From assembly GCA_951640165.1 (NCBI GenBank), contig OX621249.1, positions 7,987,001-8,051,000 on the forward strand: DNA of 64,000 nt, read 5' to 3'. The DNA comes from Pseudoips prasinana. Its lineage: Eukaryota; Arthropoda; Insecta; Lepidoptera; Nolidae. This document shows positions 40,906 to 52,895 of this stretch, piece after piece. Numbering within the stretch: position 1 is the first letter of the stretch; each line of letters begins with the position of its first letter. The notes under the pieces are model-generated. The model saw nothing but the letters and a program-made list of their open reading frames with translations. It was not told the origin of the DNA and searched no databases. The position numbers were made by a program, and so were the translations under genes.

Positions 40906-41589
40906 TTGGAACGAACATTTTGTTGGTTGTAAAAATGCAATCATCCGATTTGCAACTTTGCATCTCATGTATTATGGTATATTTGGTATTATATATGGTA
41001 TTTTCTTTTAAACCCTTACAATATCATCTTAGAAAAAGTATTTAGTTTGGTCCGGTTAGGGCAGTCTGTTTAGATAATTATGATTAATTTGTAACTAAAA
41101 TTTTGTTACTTGTAAAAATGCAACCATCCAATTAACAACTTTGCATCTCATGTATGTGTTATTTTTTTTTTTTGAGCCTTACAATATATCATGGCTGGAA
41201 AGAGTATTTTTATAATTTGACCGTGACTTCCGACACATTTCCTCCAGATAAGCAAGAAAACATCATCTCTTGATTTTCCTTATTTTGCGAAGATCTAAAC
41301 AATCTAGGAATACAAGCTAAGAATGCGTGTTATGTGATGTACCACTCTGCAAACTATTTCATATCTTTCGTTCACCTCGCGCTACGCAGCGGAAACAGTG
41401 TCACCGTTTAACAGCATTGCTACGCATCCTCGCACTACTAACCTCCCTCACAAACGACTGGTGGAAACTGCTACACCGTTTTATAGCTTAGCTACGCTTC
41501 CTCGCAATAGTTTCTCCCATATATACTACTAGTTAAAACAGTCAAACCGTTGCACTGTTTGGGTATGCATTCTACCATTACTTAGCTTC

Positions 41590-41822
41590 GAAAGCTACAT
41601 GCTCTCACCGGTCCGTAAGGGATCGGCGAGGTTAAGTAACAAGGCTCGTGGGCAATTCTTAGACAGTCAATCACCAAATTGGTTTAATATCTGAACGTCT
41701 CCGTGCTTTGGAAGACACGTTAAGCTGTCGGTCGACAACAGTCGTTAAGCCATGTCAGATGCCTGCCGGGCAGCTGAAACAGCTCTGACATGGGAGTAAC
41801 CACTTCCCATAGGATAAGTTAG
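41590..41822 (+). mobile_element. 5S rRNA-derived SINE, left arm copy
   Basis: CTCTCACCGGTCCGTAAGGG ATCGGCGAGGTTAAGTAAC marks the 5S part. The C-box region is eroded (TTAGACAGTCAATCACC). The body GTTAAGCCATGTCAGATGCC and CATGGGAGTAACCACTTCCC follows. Flanked by an 11-bp duplication TACTTAGCTTC at 41579-41589 and 41823-41833. Confidence 0.85.
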
Positions 41823-41920
41823 TACTTAGCTTCTTCATACATAACTGCTGGAAACTGTTACACTGTTTCACAACTTTGTTAGGCATCCTCACACCACATA
41901 ACTTCATCATATATAAACGA

Positions 41921-44210
41921 CTAGCTGGTGCCCGCGACTTTATCCGCGACAATTTTGAATGATGACCGATGTAACTACTTACTTCTAGCTTAATCTAAAA
42001 AATATAATTTTTGAAACAAATAAGCAATATAAATTGAATAAAACCTAACCTATAAATAACCTTACTAAGAAATATGAAAGACTACTTTGCTACTGTCATT
42101 TACAAAAAAGGACCCGATATCATCAAGCAAAAATCAAAGAATACATATCAATTGTCCTGAAGTATATTCAGTAAGTCAAATAAAGTAAAATAATAATCAA
42201 CGATGCATTAATCACAAATGTAACTCCCGTTAGATTAGGTTGCGACATTTTGTGAACGAAACCATAGCGCGATCTAAAACGATGATTACGCCATCTACCA
42301 ACAAAAATATAAACTTGTAAAGCGGTAAAATTAAGATGTGTGCATATATTTTGGGTGAGATTTAGGCGATCATCTATTGATTCATTTTTGGACGACCTAT
42401 TTCAAGCATTTATTTATTTTAACCGATATGCCAATTAAGTTCCGCGATCTGAAACGATATTAACGCCATCTAGTTACAAAATTGTGAACTTGTAGATCAA
42501 TCATTTGTAGATTTCATGCGTTTAACTTATAAATTGTCACATTTTCCATACAAACTTACATCCCCTATTTTTCGCCCTTGGGGGCGGAGTTTCTAAAAAC
42601 CCTGAAATACGTGATTTTTTATTTTTAACTGGAAAGCCAAATACAAATTTTCATGCGTTTAACTTAAAAAATGTCACATTTTCCATACAAACTTACATCC
42701 CCTATTCTTCGCCCTTGGGGGTGGAATTTCCAAAAACCCAGAAATACGTGATTTTTATTTTTAACTGGAAGGCCTTTACATGCGCTTAACTCAAAAAATA
42801 CAGACTTTCATACAAACTTACAATCCTGAAATATATATTTATAATTTTTAGATGAAAGGCCATATACCAATTTTCATGCCTTTACCTCAAAAATGAAAAT
42901 TTTTATACAATATTACATCCCCTATTTGTCACCCTTAGGAGTGCAATTCTCGGAAATCCTGAAATAAATATTTTTAATTTTTAACTTGCATCCCGTATTG
43001 TATGCCCTTCGGGATGGAATTTAAAAAATCCTGAAATATATATTTTTATTTTTAACTGAAAGGCCAAATACCAATTTTCATGGGTTTAACTTCAAAAATG
43101 TCGCATTTTTCATACAAACTTACATCCCCTATTTTAAGCCCTAAGGGGTGGAATTCCCAAAAATCTTGAAATATATTTTTTTAATTTTTAACTGAAATGC
43201 TAAGTACCAATTTTCATGCTTAACTTCAAGTCACAGTTTACATAGAAACTTACGTACCCTACTTTACGCCCTTAGGGGGGAATTCTAAAATATTCTGAAA
43301 TATATATTTTTAATTTTTTACTGAAATGCCAAATAACAATTTTCATGCGTTTAACTTTTCACATTTTTTATACAAACTTTCAAAAACCCTTCTTTAGTGG
43401 ATGCCTACGTCATAAAAGGTACCTTCTGTCAAAATTTCAAGTCTTTAACTCCAGCCGTTTAGGCTGTGCGTTGATATGTCAGTCAGTCAGTATAAACTTA
43501 CATCACCTATTTTACGCCCTAAGGGGTGGAATTCCCAAAAATCCTGAAATATATATTTTTAATTTTTAACTGAAATGCCTAATTTTATGCGTTTAACTTA
43601 AAAATTTTCACATTTTTTATACAAACTTACACCCCCTATTTTACGCTCTTGGGGCTGGGATTTCCAAAAATGCTGAAATACATATTTTTTATTTTTAACT
43701 AAAAGGCCAAATACAAATTTTCATGCGTTTAACTTAAAAATTGTCACATTTTCCATACAAACTTACATCCCCTATTTTTCGCCCTTGGGGGCGGAGTTTC
43801 TAAAAACCCTGAAATACGTAATTTTTTATTTTTAACTGGAAGGCCAAATACAAATTTTCATGCGTTTAACTTAAAAATTGTCACATTTTCCATACAAACT
43901 TACATCCCCTATTTTTCGCCCTTGGGGGTGGAATTTCCAAAAACCCAGAAATACGTGATTTTTATTTTTAACTGGAAGGCCAAATACCAATTTTGATGCC
44001 TTAAACTTCAAAAAAGGCAAAGTTTCATACTAACTTAGCGCCCCTGTTTTACCCCCTTAGGGGTTGAATTTCGAAAAATCCTTCCTTATTCCTTGTCTAC
44101 ATTATAAAGCAAACATTTGTGCAAAATTTCAGCTTTCTAGGTTCAAGGGTTTGGGCTGGGCGTTGATGAGTCAGTCAGTCAGTCAGGACTTGTCTTTTTA
44201 TTTATATAGA
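41921..44210 (-). mobile_element. Helitron with internal tandem array, 2,290 bp
   Basis: Begins (reverse) CTAGCTGGTGCCCGCGACTT, i.e. 3' end ...GCGGGCACCAGCTAG with an inside hairpin of CGCG..CGCG, and finishes at TATATAGA (5' TC). Sits between A (41920) and T (44211). The opposite fold-back arm reads AAACGATTGGTGG without interruption (complement at 44799-44811), a direct empty-site proof with no duplication. Filled by ~11 tandem units. No Rep/helicase ORF, so it is non-autonomous. Confidence 0.85.
42515..44090. repeat. Tandem array, ~11 units of about 127-137 bp
   Basis: Each unit has TTTTCATGCGTTTAACTT, CATACAAACTTACATCCCC, TTCGCCCTTGGGGGCGGA and TGAAATATATATTTTTAATT. Units begin near 42515, 42652, 42779, 42875, 43079, 43215, 43344, 43585, 43732, 43859 and 43994. 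One unit near 43440 includes GTCAGTCAGTCAG, which also ends the element at 44170, suggesting internal duplication of a terminal segment. Confidence 0.9.
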
Positions 44211-44375
44211 TTGGTGGAAACACCGTTTAATATGCTACGTAATCCAGGCTGTTAGTTAACTCCAAACCAAATTTTATTAAAATCACTTCAGCTGTTTAAA
44301 CGCGAAGAAGTAACAAACATACACACTCACACAGTCACACACTCACAAACTTTCGCCTTTATAATATTCGTGTGA

Positions 44376-44540
44376 TTGTCAATGAAACATGGCACTTCTG
44401 GTAGTAATTATAAAGTTAGAGTTAAGCCTAAGAACCTTAAAAAAGTGACTTGTTGGGTATACACAAGTCACTTTTTTAAGGTTCTTAGGCTTAACTCTAA
44501 CTTTATAATTATTACCAGAAGTGCCATTTTTCATTGACAA
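44376..44540. repeat. 165-bp near-perfect palindrome at the fold-back centre
   Basis: TTGTCAATGAAACATGGCAC... pairs with ...GTGCCATTTTTCATTGACAA through AAGTTAGAGTTAAGCCTAAG and the apical GACTTGTTGGGTATACACAA GTC loop. Arms of ~75 bp with two or three mismatches. Could be a MITE. Confidence 0.9.
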
Positions 44541-44902
44541 CCCAGTTTTTATGTTGTTTCTTAACTAACTACATCTATTTTTCTTTTATATTTCATATAC
44601 CAGCATTTCAGAACTTTTGGATAAGATACTTATTTGAAATCACACGAATATTATAAAGGCGAAAGTTTGTGAGTGTGTGACTGTGTGAGTGTGTATGTTT
44701 GTTACTTCTTCGCGTTTAAACAGCTGAAGTGATTTTAATAAAATTTGGTTTGGAGTTAGCTAACAGCCTGGATTACGTAGCATAGTAAACGGTGTTTCCA
44801 CCAATCGTTTATATATGATGAAGTTATGTGGTGTGAGGATGCCTAACGAAGTTGTGAAACAGTGTAACAGTTTCCAGCAGTTATGTATGAAGAAGCTAAG
44901 TA

Positions 44903-45134
44903 CTAACTTATCCTATGGGAAGTGGTTACTCCCATGTCAGAGCTGTTTCAGCTGCCCGGCAGGCATCTGACATGGCTTAACGACTGTTGTCGACCGACAG
45001 CTTAACGTGTCTTCCAAAGCACGGAGACGTTCAGATATTAAACCAATTTGGTGATTGACTGTCTAAGAATTGCCCACGAGCCTTGTTACTTAACCTCACC
45101 GATCGCTTACGGACCGGTAAGAGCATGTAGCTTT
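44903..45134 (-). mobile_element. 5S rRNA-derived SINE, right arm copy
   Basis: Exact positional counterpart of 41590-41822, reversed: GGTTACTCCCATGTCAGAGC, CATGGCTTAACGACTGTTGT, TTACTTAACCTCACCGATCG CTTACGGACCGG. The flanks GAAGCTAAGTA and GAAGCTAAGGA are the target duplication, now with one or two differences. Confidence 0.85.
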
Positions 45135-45713
45135 CGAAGCTAAGGAATGTGAGAATGCATACCCAAACAGTGAAACGGTTTGACTGTTTTCACTAGTAGT
45201 ATATATGGGAGGCAGTATTGAGAGAAAGCGTAGCTAAGCTATAAAACGGTGTAACTGTTTCCACCAGTCGTTTATGGGGCAGGTTAGCAGTGCCAGGATG
45301 CGTAGCAATGCTGTTAAACGGTGTCACTGTTTCCGCTACGTAGTGCGAGGTGAACGAAAGATATGAAATCGTTTCCAGAGTGGTAAGTAGCTCGCCACAT
45401 CGCATAACATGCATTCTTAGCTTGTATTCCTAGATCGTTTAGATGATTTTGTTTCGCGGATCTGATGGAAAAAGAGTCGGAAGCCGCAGTTCAATTATAA
45501 TCAAACCAAACTAAATACTCTTTCTAGCAGGATATATTGTAGGGCTAAAAGAAAATATCACATATGTACATCAGATGTAAAGTTTTGCATCATAGTAGTT
45601 ACATACATACTAATCGGATGGTTGCATTTATCCAACCAACAAAATTTTAGTTCCAAATCAATCATAATTATCTAAACAGACTGCATGGCAACGCACTTGC
45701 GGCTCCTTTACAA

Positions 45714-48700
45714 CCACTTATTTATTTATTTATTTATACTTCAGTACAATGGGAATGTACATAGGCGGACTTAATGCCAAAGGCATTTTCTACCAGTCAA
45801 CCTGCGGTTAGTGCAGAGAGATCATGGTAGGTGCACTTAGGTATAAAAAATGTATTTACTTATTATAATTATAAATAATAATAATTAAAAATACTATCCA
45901 TAATATATAAATATATACAATACGTACTATAAAATAAATACTATATGATTTTAAACTAATGAATACTATACTATAACATACTATACTACAATAAATAAAA
46001 TTATTGATGAGACATTTCTGCGTGAAGCTTCTTACAAATATGCTCACGTACTTTCTTTTTAAACGCAAAGCGAGTCTTAGCCATCCTGATTCCAAAAGGA
46101 AGCTCATTCTAAAGAAGGATAGATTGGACAAAGAAAGAAGAATGAATAAAGTCAGAGCTATGAGGTGGACATCGTAAAAGACGATTATGAGTAGAGCGGA
46201 GAGTTTTACTATGAGTAGCAAAAAGATATTGAAAATGGGGCGTTAAATAAGAAGGAGCAGTAGGAGAGTCCAGTATGGAGAAAAGTGTGGTAAGCGCTCT
46301 TAAATTTCTTCGCTGGCGAATGGGCAACCAGTTTAACTGGGTGCGGTAAGCAGACACATGATCATACTTACGGAGATTGAAAACGAATCGAATGCAGTTA
46401 TTTACGAGTAGAAGTCGGTCAAGTTTGTTAAGAAGATCTGCATTCAGGTCAAAGTAGCACACATCACTATAGTCGACAATGGGAAAAATTCGAGTCTGCA
46501 CAAGCATTTCCTTTGTTCTGGATGGAAGGAATTTTCTTAGCCTATAAAATGCCCTTAGAATTCCAGTAATTCTCTGGCTGATGCCAGAAATATGGCTTTG
46601 CCAGTTTAGATTGCTGTCAATTACCAGTACCAGATCTTTAACTTTTTGGCTAATGGGGATGTGATAGTTGTCGAAAACAATAGGTGGCAAACTGCCAACA
46701 TCTACCCTGCACATCATTCTTGAGCTACCCACAATGATTGCTTGGCACTTTGATGGGTTGACGGTTAATCCAAACTTATCTGACGAGATTTTTAAGAATT
46801 GTAAGTCTCGATTTATTTTAATAATTGCCTCTGCCAAACTATCGACACTCGCCTGGGTGTACAGTTGTAGGTCGTCAGCATAAAGATGATACGCACTCTG
46901 AAGATCATGAGTTAAGAGGTTTATAAATACTGAAAACAAGAGAGGTGAGAGAATACCGCCTTGAGGGACACCAGTTTCTAATTTGCACCAATTCGATGAC
47001 ACTTCGCCATGGCGAACTGACTGCTGGCGCCCTCGAAGGTAAGATGAAAACCACTCCAGCGCTTCATCTGAGATCATAAGATGGGAGAGGATGGCTAAAA
47101 GGATATCGTGACTGACGGTATAAAAAGCATTTGAAAAATCGATCAACACCAGCACAGTGAGGTTGGTCGCCTCCATGCCGGTTCTAATATCGCCAGTCAC
47201 TTTAAGGAGCGCCGTGGTGGTACTGTGCCCTGGTCGGAATCCGGATTGTAAGGGGCTAATCAGCTGATTAGATAGCACAAAATGGGATAGTTGTTTGTGG
47301 ACACAGGACTCAAGCACTTTAGACAGGAAAGGAAGGATGGAGATAGGACGATAATGACTAGGAAGTGTGGGATTTGAAATCTTGGGAAGTGGACGAACGT
47401 GAGCGTTTCGCCATATGGAAGGGAAAAGTCCGGAATCAAGGGAATAATTTATGATGTGTGAAATTGCAGGCAACAGTTGGTCTAGGATTGGTAATATCAT
47501 GCGTCGGATGATTTCATCGCAGCCAACTGCATTGGATTTGATGGACAGGATAATCTTTTTAATCTCATTTGAATCGACCGGGGTAAAGTGAAAAGCATTA
47601 ATGTTAGGACGCGTTAGACCATTTAAAAATGTGATAGTTTGAGCCTTGGTTTGATGATCCATAGGAGAAGTAGTAGAGAAAAAAATATTAAGATCATCTA
47701 GTCGAATTGAAGTGGGAAGGTCTAAGTTACGCGATTTGCCGATACCAAGAGTCCCGAGGAACTTCCAGATACCGGCAGGAGAAGAAGATAAAATGTTGTC
47801 TTGAATATGGCGGCGTTTAGCATTACGTACCATCTGATTACACTTATTCCTAGCAACTTTGAAATTGTTCCAGTTTTCATCGGAATGGTTTCGTTTAAAG
47901 TTACGAAAGGCGCGGTTCCTACGCTTCATCGCCATCAAAATCCCTCGCGTCATCCATGGTGCTGGTGGGCGCCTCACAGTAACTTTTTTGACAGGTGCGT
48001 GAGTGTCGTATAACTTAATTACCGCTTGACTGAAAACTAGAACCTTTTCATCTATAGACTCGGATTTATACAGAAATTCCCAGTTGATATCAGCAGCATC
48101 TTTACACAGGTTTTCGACATTTATCCGAACAAAAGAACGCAGATGCAGCACTTGAGGTTTGGGTTTGGGTGGCTTAAGGATGTAGGATAGGAAAATTAGG
48201 TCATGATGGGAAAATCCGGGAGCATCATGTTGTCCATAAGAAGAGACTAAAGGCGGATTGGAGGTAAGATTAGGTCGAGCCAAGTATCTTCACCCGAGGC
48301 ATTGTGGTGAGTTGCTTGCAGTGGCAAGACATGTAAGCTACTTGACTCGACTATGTGTATGAGTTTACGGGAACGGGGAGAGTTTGGAGCAAGGAGATTG
48401 GTATTGAAATCTCCCATGATGATGTGATGAACATACTCCGAACCCAAAGATTCTAATACCGATTCTAAATCAGTGAAATAATCGACATTGGGTGGATTGT
48501 ATACGACACCAATAATGGTTTTAGACATTTTGACAGAAACCTCAAGAAAAAGAAACTCGGCTGTGGCAGAATAATTAGATGAAGAAGTAGCAACAATCTT
48601 ATACGGAAGGTCGGATCTCAAATAAATAGCAACACCACCACCGCCTTTTCTTATTCGGTCATTACGAATAAGAATATAACCAGGAAGAGGATACAAGATA

Positions 48701-48960
48701 GAAAGAAGGTGTGGTTTGAGCTAGCTCTCGGAAATCAGGACGGCATGTACATTACATGTTGAAAACGCTTCCAGTAGATCGCTATAATGACTAGGGATGC
48801 TTTGAGCATTCAGATGACAGACATTCAGTGAATGCTTATGACCTGCAGCAAATTTATCGTTTAAAAAGTCACCAAGCGTGTCCCCGGACGAACGAAAGCT
48901 ATCGTCATCGTCAGATGATATAGCAGAGTGAATTGACTCATCGTCAGAACTATACAGCAT
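45714..48960 (-). mobile_element. CR1/Jockey-group LINE, nearly complete
   Basis: The ORF runs 48960-46109, followed by a ~390-bp 3' UTR ending GGCATTAAGTCCGCCTATGT and a (TAAA)n tail, seen as TTTATTTATTTATTTA at 45718-45736. A (TA)n tract lies just upstream of the ATG (48965-48987). The related 3' terminus at 23.9-24.05 kb shows the family has other truncated copies here. No target duplication was resolved. Confidence 0.85.
46109..48960 (-). pseudogene. LINE endonuclease-reverse transcriptase, one stop and one frameshift
   Basis: ATG at 48960 opens with an acidic stretch (SSDDDDSFRSSGD), then the endonuclease start (SLNVCHLNAQSI). An in-frame TAG at 48723-48721 interrupts ES-LKP, where Trp is usual. 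The endonuclease continues with KGGGGVAIYLR, GVVYNPPN and IMGDFNTNLL (catalytic Asp/Asn), then a 1-nt frameshift near 48255-48275 in the segment after TWLDLIL. The last 724 codons are uninterrupted: SHYRPISILPFLSKVLE (~310), VLIDFSNAF (~380, motif A), GVPQGGILSPLLF (~438) and YADDLQLY (~468). The usual Asp of AFD after motif A is Tyr (AFYTVSH). Total ~940 codons, normal for the single large ORF of this group. It is a recent but inactive copy. Confidence 0.85.
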
Positions 48961-49401
48961 ACTAAATATATATATATATATATATACAATATACAATAAA
49001 ATATTCAAAATAAAATAATACCTAATAATAATAAAGCTTTCTTTTTGGTGCAATATTTGAATCAAACCTAAATCTCTGCACCACCCGCCAGCGTACAAGT
49101 ACACTACTACATCTCAACAAACATAAAACAACACAATAAAGTTATACCTATATGTAAAAGAGAAAAATAAAAAATGGAATAACGAGTAAGTAAACTAAAA
49201 TAAATAACATTAAAAAAAATGTCCAGTGGGTAAAACGTCCAAAGGTACACAACATGTCCACATTCCGTGCAATAAAGTTACGGCATGAAACGGAACATAA
49301 TTACAGACTCATTGACTTCTGTCAATTTGACATTAACTTGTTTTGTCTTCACGAAAAATTAATGAACGAAACTTACCTACCTACAAAAAAAACAATAAAA
49401 C
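48961..49401. other. Gap: LINE 5' flank, no gene recognised
   Basis: (TA)n at 48965-48987, otherwise AT-rich. It may contain the LINE's 5' UTR, but the 5' boundary is not visible. Confidence 0.4.
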
Positions 49402-49735
49402 AAGACAATAGTCTGCGATTCTTGGCAAGGTAAGAAAAATAAACACGCAGAATAATAAATGAATTGCTTAGAATTCATATAAATAAATATTTTGGCACAA
49501 CTAACTCACTGCCACCTGATCGTCAACTAGGCAGAGCCTGTTCTATGACAACCAGTTCATTGTTAAACATACTTATATATCTCTAAATACATATATATTT
49601 TAGATAAAAACACCAGCGCAGAACAAATAATCGTGCTCATGACACACAGATTTGTCCTAGATGGGGATCGAGCCCATGACCCCTGGCTTAGCAGGACAGA
49701 GCCCCTAACCAGTAGACCAACAGGTCAGTTAATGT
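49402..49735 (-). mobile_element. SINE-C full copy with a shared flank
   Basis: SINE-C occupies 49485-49735 (CTAACTCACTGCCACCTGAT, GGCAGAGCCTGTTCTATGAC, GGGGATCGAGCCCATGACCC, GACCAACAGGTCAGTT). The 49402-49484 flank matches the flank at 40041-40118 inverted. It also provides the uninterrupted TTAAACATACTTATAT site of the Helitron at 8911. Confidence 0.8.
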
Positions 49736-49844
49736 AAAGAAACAATACAAAGCGACAAAAACAGTAAAATTTTAATAGTATAATTGGGAGCAAGTCAAAA
49801 GGTCTAATCTCTTCTATAAACAAATGTAAGTAGAAACATATGGT

Positions 49845-50140
49845 CAATCATCATGATCTTATCAGCCGAAAGACCGCAACTGCTGGACAAAGACCTCCCC
49901 CAAAGATCTCCACAATAGCCGGTCTTGCGCTATCCGCATCCAGCAATTTCCAGCGCCCTCACAAGATCATCGCTCCATCTTGTAGGGGGTCTGCCCACGC
50001 TGCGTCTTCCGGTTCGTGGTTACCACTCGAGAACCTTTCTGCACCAGCGGCTGTCGGCTCTACGAGCTATGTGTCCTGCCCACTGCCACTTCAGCTTGGC
50101 AATTCTTACGGCTATGTCGGTTACTTTGGTTGGCCTGCGG
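49845..50140 (-). pseudogene. RTE1 3' end, ~95 codons
   Basis: Reversed RTE1: TTATCAGCCGAAAGACCGCA, AAGATCTCCACAATAGCCGG, TTGTAGGGGGTCTGCCCACG, CTCGAGAACCTTTCTGC, GCCACTTCAGCTTGGCAATT and ATGTCGGTTACTTTGGTTGG. Point changes and small indels. The (ATG)n tail is degraded. Confidence 0.85.
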
Positions 50141-51479
50141 ATCTCAGATCCGCATATGGTCAATGGCAATATGGAATAAAGATGTCGAGAATATTATTGA
50201 TATCCAGTGTACATTGTGTGGCACCGACTATATTTAAGAAATCAGATGGAAACGTTTTCAAGATCAATTTAAATCGCTTCCTAAAGTAAAACTACTAGCT
50301 AACTACATTATTGGCGATTTTTTAAAGGATACGTTTTAATGGGCTGTTTTTAAAATACTGAATACGTGATGCCATATGAATAATGATTGAAAATTTGAGG
50401 AACATACGACAAAAAACATATAAATATATTTGTAATTTTATTAATAAGATCTGAGTAACCTATATTTAAAAAAAAAATGTATTTACTCACTCTATGTCGT
50501 TCCTCACGTTTATTTTATTATACTTAACCACTGGGATATATTGGATTGCATACATTTTGTTATACTCTGTCCATTCGTATATTTTCTTTTTGACAGTTTG
50601 AAATTAGTGACGCCCTCACACGTAACTGATTTGAAATCATAAAATATTTTTATTTAAGAACTTTCGATTCGAACGATCGATTTAATGCGTCCAAATATGT
50701 TTAGTATAAATATTAATTGTTCATTTATGAATTTTATTTAAGTATTTTTTTATTTTATTATTAGATACTATATTGATGACTGAATTATTTGCAAAGAATG
50801 AATGCGAAATCTTGAAATGTAGGTCCAAACTAAGAGTAAAGAACAATATCTCTGTCCATTTCCATTAAATTTAATTTACAGCAACATTACTTCCTTACAT
50901 AAAGTCAAATTAATTATATCATATGATCGATTTACCTTATCTCGAGACCTGTTTCATAGTCTATGGTTATTTTTTTGCACGGGGCACTTCACTCTGGCAG
51001 CGATCATATTTGGCATGCTATCGTTATTACCGTGAAGGTGTTGTAGTAAGGATGCCGCTTTCTTTCGATTAACGTGATGAAATCTACCTATGAAAGCAAA
51101 TAATCCCAAATAGATAAATTAAAATGGTCAGAGTATGACGTTGTTTTTATGGCCGAAAAACTTCTGCTTAGCGTGGCTCTGCTAATCGTCTTGCGGGTGA
51201 GTAAAAGGGATGCCAAAATGTTTCTCAACGCCACTGGTGCTTTTCTAATTCACTGACTCATAAATCTACATATATGGTGTATGTTACAAGGAATACGTTT
51301 CGAAATTTCTTTTATTAAAGCTGGTAAGTAATGTTAATATACAATGTGTTGGCTTAATTTGGATATTTCACTTTATTGCACGAGAACAGAGTTTCTTTTA
51401 CCTTATTCATGAACCCTTATTGGATTTGGACTGTGGGCATTGTCATGTATGTAAATATTTTTTGTATAAACACTTATAG
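50141..51479. other. Gap: no gene recognised
   Basis: AT-rich. 50311-50368 (TTGGCGATTTTTTAAAGGAT ACGTTTTAATGGG) is the inverted partner of 39818-39878. A weak CAGTGTACATTGTGTGGCAC piece at 50197 is unassigned. Confidence 0.4.
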
Positions 51480-51795
51480 ATATTCGAAGAAAAATAAATA
51501 TAAATTCGAATTTAGAAAGAAAGTAGTGGCAAAAGCATGGCCAACCTGGAGGACTCTAAATAGACTACGTACCCAGGTTGGTAGGTCCAAAGAAAACCTG
51601 TGCAAATGGGGTTACATTCCCACATCCCAAAACATCTGCGAATGCGGCGTACCCAAAGTATGGCACATTTATCTGATTGCCCCTCTTGTCCAGTCTCTTT
51701 TTCCCTTCAGGACTTGTATGACGCTTCAGCCAAAGCGCTCAGCGTTGCCCAATTTTGGGAAAATAAAATATATTTCTTACCATCGACACGATAAG
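51480..51795 (+). pseudogene. LINE C-terminal fragment with degenerate knuckle
   Basis: WRTLNRLRTQVGRSKENLCK WGYIP, then NICECGVPK in one frame and, after a frameshift near 51655, MAHLSDCPSCPVSFSLQDLY and ALSVAQFW in another. 'LNRlRtgvGr...l.kWG', CxCG, T..HL..CP and 'a..faqFW' form the end of a common insect LINE polyprotein. Non-functional. Confidence 0.65.
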
Positions 51796-52022
51796 AAGAA
51801 TAGAAAGAAGTAGATCGCGTAAATATTTTTGTTTGGTATATTTTGTGAAGTTATTCTTAAATAAAGTTATGCATATCAAACCCCAAAAGTGTGACCAGGA
51901 TAAAGTAAAAGACGGAAAGCGAGCACGTGGAGTTCCCCAAGTCAGCATTCAATTCAATTTTAATAGTTACGTAAATAGACAAAGAGTATAGCATAGACAT
52001 TTTATTAACTTAATAACTCAAA
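51796..52022. other. Unassigned spacer
   Basis: Nothing recognised. Confidence 0.4.
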
Positions 52023-52376
52023 TCCTACTAATATTATAAACACGAAAGTTTATAAGTAAGTATGAATAGGTGTATGGATGTTTGTTACCCTTTCACGTAA
52101 AAACTACTGAATGGATTTTAATGAAACTTTACAATAATATAGCTTATGCGTCAGAATAACACAAAGACTACAATTTATAAATATTATGTGAATTGTTCAA
52201 AATATGGCGGTAAGTATTAAGTAAGTAGGAAAAAATCTACCATCTGCGAGCTATTCCGGCGTTCACTGCCAAAACCGCTAGAGGTACACATCCTACTAAT
52301 TTTATAAATGCGAAAGTTTGTGAGTAAAGATATAAGGATAAGCGATTACGAGGGTGAAACCGCGGGGCATAGCTAG
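52023..52376 (+). mobile_element. Non-autonomous Helitron, 354 bp, internal 5'-end duplication
   Basis: Starts TCCTACTAATATTATAAACA after A (52022) and ends CCGCGGGGCATAGCTAG before T (52377). A second 5'-like start (TCCTACTAATTTTATAAATG CG) occurs internally at about 52289, so it is either a nested or end-duplicated copy. No ORF. Confidence 0.8.
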
Positions 52377-52624
52377 TATAAAATAAATTCTAATCGACCC
52401 CATAATCATTTATTTTATGCGACCCATAACTCGTGTAAAACATTATTGTCGGGTACCGAACTTATAATTTATTATGTAAACATAATTTGCATCTCCGATA
52501 TTATGTAAAATAGGGACGAAGGGTACTTATTGTGGGATTAAATAAACTTATGTTAAACACTCACTTAGAATATTGCATGATCTCTGATTAATAAGTGATA
52601 GCAGGCCTGGCGTATTACGTCACT
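52377..52624. other. Unassigned spacer
   Basis: Nothing recognised. Confidence 0.4.
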
Positions 52625-52895
52625 ACAAGTATCATCATCATCATCATCATATCAGCCAAAAGACGTCCACTGCTGAACAAAGGCTTCCCCCAAAGATCTC
52701 CACAATTGCCGGTCTTGCGCTATTCACATCTAGCAGTTTCCAGCGACCCGCACAAGATCATCGGGCCATCTTGTAGGGGGCCTGCCCACGCTTCGCTGCG
52801 TCTTTCGGTTCGTGGTCGCCACTCGAGAACCTTTCTGCCCCAACGGCCGTCGGATCCACGAGCTATGTGCCCCGCCTATCATCATCATCATTATA

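Larger units (their letters stand above)
41060..45688. repeat. Large fold-back structure, ~1-kb inverted arms
   Basis: Left arm 41060-44375 (minus orientation; 2,290 bp of it is an inserted Helitron) and right arm 44640-45688 (plus). Matching pairs include CGTTTAACAGCATTGCTACGC (41407) with its complement at about 45300, the 5S SINEs, and CTTTCGCCTTTATAATATTC GTGTGA (44349) with TCACACGAATATTATAAAGG (44640). Both arms start A|TCACACGAATATTATAAAGGC, resembling the 5' end of the Helitron at 52023. Each arm holds degenerate ~100-bp units around AAACGGTGTAACTGTTTCCA. The spacer 44376-44639 contains a 165-bp palindrome. The right-hand outer boundary is CAGACTGC at 45681-45688. Confidence 0.85.

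Noticed and set aside
43345..43569. Open frame in the tandem array
   Set aside because: It is produced by the ~130-bp repeat units, which have no coding signature.
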